Source: DATMTS01 sp035564555 (GTDB taxonomy: Bacteria; Actinomycetota; Actinomycetes; Actinomycetales; Microbacteriaceae). From it: a stretch of 29,010 nucleotides of DNA. Where the stretch lies: contig DATMTS010000105.1 of the NCBI GenBank assembly GCA_035564555.1, positions 1 to 29,010 on the forward strand, in the 5' to 3' direction. Positions 21,958 to 29,010 of the stretch are shown here, piece after piece. The notes beneath the pieces were generated by a model. That model was not told where the DNA came from and ran no database searches. It was given only the letters and a program-made list of their open reading frames with translations. The position numbers and the translations under genes were made by a program. Each line of letters opens with the position of its first letter. Position 1 is the stretch's first letter.

Positions 21958-21958
21958 G

Positions 21959-22459
21959 TCAGCTCCCACCCTCGTCATCGCGCTTCTCCCACGGCCAGCG
22001 TGGGCGACCTCGATCGCCGATCTGCGACGCGATGACGATCATGTCGAGCAGCACCACGATGAACGCGAGCACCCCCGCGGCGAGCGCGAACGGGCTCAGC
22101 AGTTGCGACCCCAGGGCGATCACGAAGCCGAACGCCTCGGCATCGCCGAGCCCGAGGGCGACGCCGCCTACGATCGCGAAGACGGCGTACGCGGCGAACC
22201 CGACCAGCAACGCCGACAGCGGCGCGACACGCTGCCGCTCTTTCGGCACTCTCAGGGCCAGCGTGAGCAGGTAGGCGAACACCACCGCGACCGCGAACGC
22301 CGACATGATGGGACCAGCGATGGGACCGGCATCCGGGTCGCTGATGACGTCTTCGTCGAGCCACAGGCTCAGGATGCCGAACCCTGCGACGACCAGAGCG
22401 ACGTAGAGCACCGAAGCGAAGACCGCCATGATTGCCGCATAGCGGCGGAAATCAGGCAT
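21959..22459 (-). CDS. Small four-helix membrane protein, unknown function
   Basis: This encodes a 166-aa protein with about four hydrophobic segments (8-35, 48-70, 80-103 and 112-148) and a charged C-terminal tail (GRPRWPWEKRDDEGGS). I chose the ATG at 22459; the upstream extension to 22561 lies within the preceding gene and is arginine-rich. It starts 16 bp after the upstream membrane-protein gene and ends directly before the phosphodiesterase gene, so the three are probably co-transcribed. No family is recognised. Confidence 0.75.
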   Translation of the reverse strand: MPDFRRYAAIMAVFASVLYVALVVAGFGILSLWLDEDVISDPDAGPIAGPIMSAFAVAVVFAYLLTLALRVPKERQRVAPLSALLVGFAAYAVFAIVGGVALGLGDAEAFGFVIALGSQLLSPFALAAGVLAFIVVLLDMIVIASQIGDRGRPRWPWEKRDDEGGS

Positions 22460-22475
22460 CCGACATGCGCCGCGC

Positions 22476-23633
22476 CTAGCGGTCCGACCAGGACGACGCC
22501 CGCGCCGAGCCCGCAGCCGCGGGCCCTTCGGCGACCTCGCGGTCGAAATCGCGCTTCGCATCGAGGTTGCGTTGCCGCACTCGCCGGCCGCGCGCCGCGA
22601 TCCAGGCTCCGAACCAGAGCGTCAGCTCACGCGCCACGATCGCGGCGCCGAGCGTGAGCGGGTTGGCCCACAATTGGGCGAGCAGACGGTTCACCTGGGC
22701 TGCCGTCATCGTCCACGCCTGCACCTCGAGAAGAGCCCCGCCGATGTAGGCGAAGTACACGCCGACCGCAACCAGGAACCCGCCCAGCACGTACGCCCAC
22801 CAGCCACCGCGATTGACGATCGCGACCAGCAGCACGAAGAGCACGAAGAACGCAGCGACCGGCACCCAGAACGCGACGCTCGTCACGTAGGACTCGAACT
22901 GCCCGAAGTAGCCATGGGAGCCGAAGTTCAGTGCGAAGTAGGCAAGTGAGACCGCTGCGTAGACGATCGCGTAGACCAGGGTGGCGAGCAGCACGATCAG
23001 GATGCCGATGCCTCGGTTGCCTCTGGCCGTCGGTGGGGTGGGAGCCGTGACATAGACGGGCGTGGCGGCCGGAGCGGCTTCCTCGGCGCGCGGCGCCTCG
23101 GTTCTCGGCGCCTCGGTCTGCTCGGTCGGCTCTTCGCTTCGCCGTGCCACGGTGGGCTCCGGGGCCCAGGTGGTCGCGCCGGATTCCGTCGCGGCCGCGG
23201 TCTCGGCGTGAGTCGTCTCGGCGGGAGTAGCGTTCTCGTGCGTCGCGCGGGCATCGGCGGCTTCGGTGTCGGGCAGCGGCTCGGCGGGCGGTTCGTACCC
23301 GGCCGGGGGCTCTTCGGTCACCGGCTGGTAGCCGGGTCCCTCGCTCGTCGGCTCCGCGGTCACTGGTTCCTCGGTCACCGGCCGGCTGCCTGGCTCGTCG
23401 ACGGGGGGCTCCGGGTATGCCGCGTTCGCATCGCTCGCGTCGTCCGCCAGCCCGGCTCGGCCTCCTGCGACATGACCGCTCGCGGGTACGGCCGCAGGCC
23501 CGGCATCCCCGGTGTCATCCACGTCGTACAACTCGTCGTCGGCCGGCGCCGCGGCATACCGCGGCTCGACGGGCGACGCGTCGTTCGTCGCAGGTTCAGA
23601 TTGGTTCGGTGACTCAGGCGTTGTATTGCTCAT
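22476..23633 (-). CDS. Membrane protein with long disordered acidic N-terminus
   Basis: This encodes a 385-aa protein. Residues 1-205 are low complexity, rich in Pro, Glu, Ala and Thr, with imperfect repeats of the VTEEP / GYxPxxEEP kind, and are predicted to be disordered. Three to four hydrophobic segments follow from about 212 to 350, and the C-terminus is basic then acidic (RGRRVRQRNLDAKRDFDREV). The ATG at 23633 has AGGAG seven bases upstream. It heads the operon with the small membrane protein and the phosphodiesterase. The function is unknown; the disordered tail could reach into the cytoplasm or the wall depending on topology. Confidence 0.8.
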   Translation of the reverse strand: MSNTTPESPNQSEPATNDASPVEPRYAAAPADDELYDVDDTGDAGPAAVPASGHVAGGRAGLADDASDANAAYPEPPVDEPGSRPVTEEPVTAEPTSEGPGYQPVTEEPPAGYEPPAEPLPDTEAADARATHENATPAETTHAETAAATESGATTWAPEPTVARRSEEPTEQTEAPRTEAPRAEEAAPAATPVYVTAPTPPTARGNRGIGILIVLLATLVYAIVYAAVSLAYFALNFGSHGYFGQFESYVTSVAFWVPVAAFFVLFVLLVAIVNRGGWWAYVLGGFLVAVGVYFAYIGGALLEVQAWTMTAAQVNRLLAQLWANPLTLGAAIVARELTLWFGAWIAARGRRVRQRNLDAKRDFDREVAEGPAAAGSARASSWSDR

Positions 23634-23708
23634 GGTGTCACTCCTGCTCGTGGCGCACCGGTTCAGCCGGTGATGTTTGCCACTGTACCAATCACGGTTC
23701 CCGCGGCG

Positions 23709-23757
23709 ACCGGCTTGACACCGGTGCGTCGTTCCCGGGATCGTGTGACGCGGGAAC
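23709..23757 (-). terminator. Possible terminator after pilO
   Basis: Two inverted repeats lie in the 147-bp gap after pilO: GTTCCCG/CGGGAAC (23731-23737 and 23751-23757, 13-nt loop) and ACCGG/CCGGT (23709-23713 and 23721-23725). Neither is followed by a T-run. Together they could stop or attenuate the pilus transcript before the next operon. Confidence 0.4.
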
Positions 23758-23780
23758 CCGCTCGCCCTGGCGACGCAGAC

Positions 23781-24557
23781 CTACTTCGACGGCGTGAGGG
23801 TGCTCGTCGACGTGGTCGGATCGAGCAGAACGTAGGCGAAGCCTCCGACGGTCCACGACGCCGGTGCCGAGGAACCACCCCCGGCGCCGCCGCCCGCGCC
23901 CCCACTGGATCCCCCGCTGGCGAAGGTGGTCACCAGGAACAGCCGGGATCCGTGCTGCAGTCCGTCGACGAAGTCGAGTGCCTTCGCGTAGCTGCCCTTG
24001 ATTCCGATCGTGATCGGAATGGCCACGAAGTTCGCCGGGGTGATCTTCGAGTTGGTCACGATCGGCGGAGCCTGCGGCGCGCTGGGAGCCGTCGGCGCCG
24101 GTACCGGAGTCGCGGTCGCCGATGACGACGGAGACGGCGAGGGCGTCGCGGTCGAGCCGGTGGAGCCCGTTCCGGATGCCGCGGCTCCCGCGACGGGAGC
24201 CGTCACCGGCGGCGTGTACGGCTGAGCATCGCTCGGGGTGAACGACGAGATCGTGGTGTGGGTCGAGGCGGCGAGCGCCCCGAGCGCGTCGATGAACTCG
24301 GGCATCTGTGCACTGGAGGGCACGGACCTCTCCAGGTCGCGCAACTGCGCCTTGAGCTGCGGAAGCTGGGTGTAGTCGGACTTCAGCTTCTCGAGCACGG
24401 CCTGCTTGCTGACGTTGTCGGCCACGATGGATGCCCGTTGGGCGTCGGCAGCGGTCGCGGCGGAAAGCTGGGGCTGCACCCCGAGCAACACCCCGCCGGC
24501 GACGACTGCGATCATCGCGACGACGGCGCCGACCATCCAGAGTCTGTTGCGGTCCAC
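23781..24557 (-). CDS. pilO: Type IV pilus inner-membrane protein PilO
   Basis: PilO dimerises with PilN in the alignment complex between the PilM ring and the pilus. The 258-aa product has a membrane helix at about 8-26, a coiled-coil stretch at about 35-75 and a Ser/Pro/Thr/Ala-rich linker at about 110-155. The final domain carries FVAIPITIGIKGSYAKALDFVDGL, the conserved-style PilO C-terminal motif, and a Gly/Ser-rich loop. The start is GTG 24557, two bases after the pilN stop. It ends the pilus operon; pilP and pilQ are absent, as expected for a cell without an outer membrane. Confidence 0.85.
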   Translation of the reverse strand: MDRNRLWMVGAVVAMIAVVAGGVLLGVQPQLSAATAADAQRASIVADNVSKQAVLEKLKSDYTQLPQLKAQLRDLERSVPSSAQMPEFIDALGALAASTHTTISSFTPSDAQPYTPPVTAPVAGAAASGTGSTGSTATPSPSPSSSATATPVPAPTAPSAPQAPPIVTNSKITPANFVAIPITIGIKGSYAKALDFVDGLQHGSRLFLVTTFASGGSSGGAGGGAGGGSSAPASWTVGGFAYVLLDPTTSTSTLTPSK

Positions 24558-24559
24558 GG

Positions 24560-25441
24560 CTACTTGCCCTTCTTCGGCTGGAAGCGGTTGTCGAAGGCCG
24601 CCTCGTTGATGTGCAGCGTGACGTTCGCGACGTAGCTTCCGTCGTCGTTCCTCGTCACCGTGCCCGGCGCGCCGTCGGCGTAGCCGGGCAGTGTCGCCAA
24701 GGCGTTCAGCCATGCGGGAACCTGAGGAAGCGTCTTGGTCGTCGCCGCGAAGCTCAGCGTCGCGACCCGCGACCCTTGCAGTGGCGCGGTCGCCTGGGTG
24801 TAGGCGGCCAGTGGAGAGGCGGAGTCGATCTTCACCGTCGTCATCTGTACGCCCGCCGGCAACGTGTTCTGCACCTTGGTGAGGTACGCCTTCCAGTCGA
24901 TCTCGGTCGATGCTCCGACCTGCTGCGCGGCCTGCACCATACCGACCTGGTCCTGAATCTTGCGCACCGGCAGGTACTTCGCCTGCTGCTGCAGGATGCT
25001 CTGCGTGTTCGCCTGCTCGAGTGCCAGGTTCAGCTGCGCGGTGATCGACACGTAGGTGCTGCCTACGACGCCGGCGACCGTGAGCACGACGACTCCGACG
25101 AGGGCGAATCCGAGCCGGCGTGCGGTCTTCGACCGTTTGCGCTGCAGCCGGATCGACTGCGGCATCAGGTCGACACGCGGCTCGCGCCCCAGCACGAATG
25201 CGTCGGACTTCGGCCTCGGCTTCGCGCCCTCCTGTCGAAGGGTCGACTTCGCGCCCTTCTCCGCCTTCGGCGGCTTCGCGCTCCTCGCGACCTTGGTGCT
25301 CTTCGGCGCCTTGGTCGCCTTCGGCTCCTTCTCAGCTTTCGGCGCCTTAGGTGGCTTCGCAGTCTTCGGTGCCTTCGGCGCCGTTTCCTTCGCGTGGCTC
25401 TTCGAGTGGCTCTGCGACCGATCGCGTTCTGCCGTCGTCAT
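24560..25441 (-). CDS. pilN: Type IV pilus assembly protein PilN, with lysine-rich extension
   Basis: PilN links cytoplasmic PilM to the membrane complex. The 293-aa product is longer than usual because residues 15-70 are a Lys/Pro/Ala-rich repeat region (KAPK, KATK, KAEK units). The PilM-binding motif, normally INLLP near the N-terminus, appears as VDLMP at 90-94. A membrane helix follows at about 109-130, then a coiled coil and the alpha-beta domain. Its ATG overlaps the pilM stop (ATGA). Confidence 0.87.
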   Translation of the reverse strand: MTTAERDRSQSHSKSHAKETAPKAPKTAKPPKAPKAEKEPKATKAPKSTKVARSAKPPKAEKGAKSTLRQEGAKPRPKSDAFVLGREPRVDLMPQSIRLQRKRSKTARRLGFALVGVVVLTVAGVVGSTYVSITAQLNLALEQANTQSILQQQAKYLPVRKIQDQVGMVQAAQQVGASTEIDWKAYLTKVQNTLPAGVQMTTVKIDSASPLAAYTQATAPLQGSRVATLSFAATTKTLPQVPAWLNALATLPGYADGAPGTVTRNDDGSYVANVTLHINEAAFDNRFQPKKGK

Positions 25442-26490
25442 GCTGCCACGCTCCCCAGTGCCAGGCCGAGCGCCACGGAGAGCGACGAACGTCGCCGCCG
25501 CAGGTCGTCGGCGTGCAACGAGCGGGCCAGCGCCACGCTCGGATACGGATCCGCAGCCACCACCGGCAGCCTGGTGAACTCGCCGAGAGCATCCGCGAGT
25601 CCGGGAAGCTGCGCTCCCCCGCCGGTCAGCACGAGGTGACTCAGCACCTCGGCCGGCCGGGTGTTCACGTAGTAGCCGATCGTGTTGCGCAAGCTGCCGA
25701 GCAACTCGTTGATCACTTCGTAGATGATGCCGACTGCGCGTTCCTCATCGGGCGTGCTCACGGTGGGCGCCAGGCCGAGGGTGCGCTTGACGCGTTCGGC
25801 CGCCTCGTACGGCACCTCCAGCCGGGTGGCCAGCGTCTGTGTCAGGTCCCCACTACCCGTGGGGATGATGCGCACGAACTGCGGCACACCGTCGGCCGCG
25901 ATCACCACGCTCGTCGTGTGGGCGCCGATGTCGACGATCGCGACGGTTCCGGTGCTCTGCTGCCGCGCGAGCAGCGCACGATCGAGAGCGAACGGAATCA
26001 GGTCGACCTCGACCGGCGTGAGCCCCGCCAGCTGCACCGCCTTGATGTTGCCCATCACGGCCTCCTCGACGGCGGCGATGAGCAGTCCGTGCACGACCGG
26101 ACCGCTTTCCGACATCCCCTCGGACACCGGATAGAAGTCGAGCAGCGCTTCGGCCACGGGCAACGGCAGCATGTCTTGCACCTGGAACGGCAGCGACTCG
26201 CGGATGCGCGCCATCGGCGCTTTCGGCACAGTGAGATCGCGGGCCAGCACCCGCTGATTGCCCATGCCGAGCACGACGTGCTTGCTGCCGAAACCCCCCT
26301 CCGACCACAACCGCCTCAATGCCGTCGCGACGGTGTTCGGCTCAAGCACCTCGCCACGGCTGACCGCACCGTCTGGTACCGGCACCTCGTGATAGCGGCG
26401 CAACTGCGGGCGCTGCTTGCCGGCATCCGCGACCTCGACGGCGCGCAGCATCGTGCTGCCGATGTCCAGTCCGACGATCGTCTTGGCCAT
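25438..26490 (-). CDS. pilM: Type IV pilus assembly protein PilM
   Basis: PilM is a cytoplasmic actin-fold ATPase that forms the inner ring of the pilus machine. The 350-aa protein has the family length. Phosphate-1 motif GLDIGST is at 7-13, phosphate-2 VDIGAHTT at 186-193 and the adenosine motif LTGGGAQLPG at 288-297. ATG 26490 begins MAKTIVGLDIG, the expected family start; only a weak GGGAAAG lies upstream. It follows the peptidase gene by 43 bp and is coupled to pilN. Confidence 0.95.
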   Translation of the reverse strand: MAKTIVGLDIGSTMLRAVEVADAGKQRPQLRRYHEVPVPDGAVSRGEVLEPNTVATALRRLWSEGGFGSKHVVLGMGNQRVLARDLTVPKAPMARIRESLPFQVQDMLPLPVAEALLDFYPVSEGMSESGPVVHGLLIAAVEEAVMGNIKAVQLAGLTPVEVDLIPFALDRALLARQQSTGTVAIVDIGAHTTSVVIAADGVPQFVRIIPTGSGDLTQTLATRLEVPYEAAERVKRTLGLAPTVSTPDEERAVGIIYEVINELLGSLRNTIGYYVNTRPAEVLSHLVLTGGGAQLPGLADALGEFTRLPVVAADPYPSVALARSLHADDLRRRRSSLSVALGLALGSVAA

Positions 26491-26533
26491 GTGTGTCTCA
26501 CTTTCCCGCCGCGTCAGCAGCGTGTGCGTGCGG

Positions 26534-27415
26534 TCAGGCCGCGCCGATCGAGGAGAAGCCGATCGCGGCGAGGTATGCGTTCCAGATGGTCGTGCCGAAG
26601 AAGACGCCCAACCAGGCGCCCGCGAGCATCCACGGGCCGAACGGGATGCCGCTCTTGCGGCCCGCGCGCCGGGTGGCCAGCAGCACGATCGAGAAGATCC
26701 CACCGAGCACGAAGGCGGCGAAACCGCCCACGATCAGGGGACCCCAGCCGACCCAGCCCAGATACACCCCGAGCAGGCCGGCGAGCTTGACGTCGCCGAA
26801 GCCCATGCCGCCGGGGTAGACGATCGCGAGGATCAGGTAGACCAGCCACAGCGCCATCAGGCCGATGCCGGCGCGCAGCAGTGCCGCACCGTCGGCATCC
26901 AGCACGGTGGCGGCAGCGAAGGCGATGATCGCGACGAGGTAGCTCGGCAGAACGATGCGGTTCGGCAGTGTGTGCGTATCGACGTCGATGAGGGCGAGCA
27001 CCACGCTGACCGCCGCGAGGTAGAGGAACGCGATCAGCACGATGAACCGTGAGATGAGCAGCGGAGTCGAGCCGAGCAGCGCCGCCTCTCCGCCGCCGAA
27101 CTGCGCCAGCCACCACCAGGCGGCAGCAACGGCGAAGAACGCGCCCGTACCGAACTCCACCAGCGGGTAGCGCGCGGCGATCGGTTCATGGCAATCGCGG
27201 CATCGGCCACGCAGCAGCAGCCAGGAGAGCACCGGAACGTTGTCCCACGCGCGGATGCTGCGCCCGCAGCGCGGGCACGCACTGGCCGGGGCGACGACCG
27301 ACATCCCGGCCGGCACGCGGTACACGACGACGTTGGCGAACGATCCGATCAGCAACCCGAACACGCCGGCGACGATGGCCGCGGCGGTGAGACCGGTGGA
27401 GAGCCCGACGGTCAT
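26534..27415 (-). CDS. pilD: Prepilin peptidase (A24 family)
   Basis: This membrane aspartic protease cleaves type IV prepilin leaders and usually methylates the new N-terminus. The 293-aa protein has the N-terminal domain with four zinc-binding cysteines C47, C50, C72 and C75. The catalytic aspartates are in ALIDVD (D144/D146) and GFGD (D208, followed by VK). It has about seven to eight membrane segments. The bifunctional form is indicated by the complete cysteine-containing N-terminal domain. The ATG overlaps the preceding stop by 4 bp. Confidence 0.95.
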   Translation of the reverse strand: MTVGLSTGLTAAAIVAGVFGLLIGSFANVVVYRVPAGMSVVAPASACPRCGRSIRAWDNVPVLSWLLLRGRCRDCHEPIAARYPLVEFGTGAFFAVAAAWWWLAQFGGGEAALLGSTPLLISRFIVLIAFLYLAAVSVVLALIDVDTHTLPNRIVLPSYLVAIIAFAAATVLDADGAALLRAGIGLMALWLVYLILAIVYPGGMGFGDVKLAGLLGVYLGWVGWGPLIVGGFAAFVLGGIFSIVLLATRRAGRKSGIPFGPWMLAGAWLGVFFGTTIWNAYLAAIGFSSIGAA

Positions 27416-29010
27416 GACGCACCCCGTGCGTCGAATCGGGCTGTCTCGGTCACAACGGCCGTGATCACGGGGGTGCCTCCGCCCGTGCTGCCGCTCACGG
27501 CTCCCGGCACGTCGAGCGAAAGGAACGCGACGCTCTCACCGTTTCCGGAACCCGAGGTGCCGGAATAGACCATTCCGGTGATGGTGCCGACGCCGTTGCC
27601 GGCGGTGAACTTGCACGGCGTATAGAGAAAGGTGTCGACGTCGCTGCTCATGGTCAGGTTGTTGCCGAGCTCGATGTTGCCGTAGTTCGCAGTCTGTGCG
27701 GCGGAGTCGCAGACCGGTGACGCGTAGTCCGGATCGGATGCGAGCGGATTGGTCCAGGTCACGAGATCTCCCCCGGTGGAGGTCAGCGCATCGGACGGCA
27801 CGATGGCCATGAAGGTGCGTGTGGTACCCGCCGTGTTCGACTTTATCGCGTTGTTGCCCTGGTTGTCGTAGAACCCGGCGGGGGCCATGATCGCGAGGTC
27901 GCCAGGCAGGTTCAGCGTCGGCAGAGTGAGCTTGGTGGTGCAGCCGGAGACCACGATCAGCCGTTTGCCGGTCCACGTCTCTGTCATCGCCGCGGTCGCG
28001 GCGGCGCAGCCGCTCACCGCGTCGATCGTCCAGCCCTTCGCGGTCCAGAGGTCGAGGTCGGTGGCAGACGACCCGATGCGCGGCAGACTCTGTCGAGGGG
28101 GCGCGACGACGAGAGTGTTGGTGGGGTAGTTGAGCTCCGTCGGCAACGATGCGAGCGAGAGCGGCGGATTCGTCGGGCTGCACGCAGGAACGCCGCCGGA
28201 ACCCGCGCACGTGGACGGAACGTTGCCGATGTTGGCCAGGGGCACTCCGAGCGCTCCCGCAGCGGCAACATACCCGCCGATCGAGGTCTTGTTGCTGTTG
28301 CCCGACACCGTGACGCCGCCGGTCTGCGATCGCACGTTCCCGTACACGACGGTGCCGTTGTTGGCGGCGAGCGTGACGGCGCCGTACGCCTGGACGTCGC
28401 CGCCGACGATCGCCGCGCCGCCGACCTCGACCGTGCTCGTGAGCGAGTCGACCGAACCGCACACGCGCGCCTCCTTGCCGATCAGCGAGCAATACTGCTG
28501 GTTGCCGGTCGTCGAGGTCGTGATGTCTCCGTTGGAGACGACCGAGCCCTGCACCCAGGTCGTGTCGAGGCTGCTCGACTGGTACGGCGCAGTCGCACCG
28601 CCGCGGATCAGCAGGTTGCGCCCGATGCCGACGTTGCCACCCGGTGCCGTGTAGGTTCCGCCGGCCCAGATGTCGCCGTTGACCACGCACGGGTTGTACG
28701 CGGTGACATTCCCCTGCGCATAGATGCTGCCCTGGATGGGCTTGCTCGAGCTCGTCGTGCAGGTCACGTCGCCGTTGCTGTAGACGTCGGCCTTGCCGAG
28801 GCCGCTCGCGTCGGTGATGTCGCTCGCATTGGTCACGGTGAGACTGCCGTCGGTGAACACCGCCTTGTCGAGGGTCGCGCTGTTGTCGATCGTCTGCGTG
28901 ATGTCGATCGAGTCGATCGCGACGATCGTGCGCTGGTTCTCGCTGCTCATACCGGCCACACCCTGCGCCTGGGCGCTGCCCGTCGAGGTGATGACGGCCT
29001 TCGCCGGCTG
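27412..29010 (-). CDS. PilX-like / beta-repeat pilus-associated protein (5' truncated)
   Basis: The frame runs open to the window edge, so the true start lies outside; at least 532 residues are present. The first residues (AQGVAGMSSENQRTIVAI) resemble the region after the membrane helix of PilX-type pilus proteins. Residues about 50-240 contain repeated short strands with V.GDI/GSI..G.V turns (for example GSIYAQGNV, VVNGDIWAGG, IVGGDVQAYG), like bactofilin or beta-helix surfaces. Several cysteines may pair extracellularly. It overlaps the prepilin peptidase gene by 4 bp, so it belongs to the pilus operon. It may be a minor pilin or pilus-tip component. Confidence 0.75.
   Translation of the reverse strand, partial: QPAKAVITSTGSAQAQGVAGMSSENQRTIVAIDSIDITQTIDNSATLDKAVFTDGSLTVTNASDITDASGLGKADVYSNGDVTCTTSSSKPIQGSIYAQGNVTAYNPCVVNGDIWAGGTYTAPGGNVGIGRNLLIRGGATAPYQSSSLDTTWVQGSVVSNGDITTSTTGNQQYCSLIGKEARVCGSVDSLTSTVEVGGAAIVGGDVQAYGAVTLAANNGTVVYGNVRSQTGGVTVSGNSNKTSIGGYVAAAGALGVPLANIGNVPSTCAGSGGVPACSPTNPPLSLASLPTELNYPTNTLVVAPPRQSLPRIGSSATDLDLWTAKGWTIDAVSGCAAATAAMTETWTGKRLIVVSGCTTKLTLPTLNLPGDLAIMAPAGFYDNQGNNAIKSNTAGTTRTFMAIVPSDALTSTGGDLVTWTNPLASDPDYASPVCDSAAQTANYGNIELGNNLTMSSDVDTFLYTPCKFTAGNGVGTITGMVYSGTSGSGNGESVAFLSLDVPGAVSGSTGGGTPVITAVVTETARFDARGAS

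Overview
This is a chromosomal segment of a high-GC, Gram-positive actinobacterium. The rpsL-rpsG-fusA-tuf order, frequent GTG starts, heavy use of 4-bp ATGA overlaps and the style of the proteins suggest Micrococcales, most likely Microbacteriaceae (inference; no rRNA or species marker is in the window). Almost everything reads on the minus strand. The single convincing plus-strand gene is an ArsR-type regulator at 19724-20155. I saw no rRNA, tRNA, insertion sequence, integrase or CRISPR array.

Right to left, in the direction of transcription: (1) 29010-23781 is a monoderm type IV pilus operon: a 5'-truncated PilX-like/beta-repeat protein, prepilin peptidase, PilM, PilN and PilO. (2) 23633-20419 is a short operon of two unassigned membrane proteins and a secreted glycerophosphodiester phosphodiesterase-like lipoprotein with a C-terminal lectin-like domain. 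It ends in a convergent intergenic region packed with a 13-bp repeat. (3) 19579-16362 is a PadR-regulated ABC export operon (PadR, HAAS-type membrane protein, DrrA-like ATPase, ABC-2 permease) behind a perfect 11-bp inverted-repeat operator.

(4) 16268-6106 is the most interesting region, a compact type VII secretion-like locus. It encodes a 1494-aa EssC/EccC-type ATPase with an apparent N-terminal ubiquitin-like domain, an FHA domain and three FtsK/SpoIIIE cassettes; a small WXG100-like partner; a 479-aa candidate secreted effector with a hydrophobic centre; two tandem, distantly paralogous soluble proteins that look Mog1/PsbP/DcrB-like; a polytopic membrane protein with a lysine-rich tail; an Esx/WXG100 protein followed by a perfect 18-bp hairpin; and a membrane-anchored extracytoplasmic protein. 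EccB, EccD, EccE, MycP, EsaA, EssA and EssB are not visible here. The locus therefore resembles neither the mycobacterial nor the Firmicutes gene set.

(5) 6098-1384 is the str operon (rpsL, rpsG, fusA, tuf) with a recognisable promoter, a leader of about 200 nt containing an inverted repeat, a long palindromic element between rpsG and fusA, and a clear terminator after tuf. (6) 1442-1 holds a gene for an AbiEi-like/DUF559 nuclease-like protein, flanked on both sides by different short GC-rich tandem repeats (19-20 bp units, five copies each).
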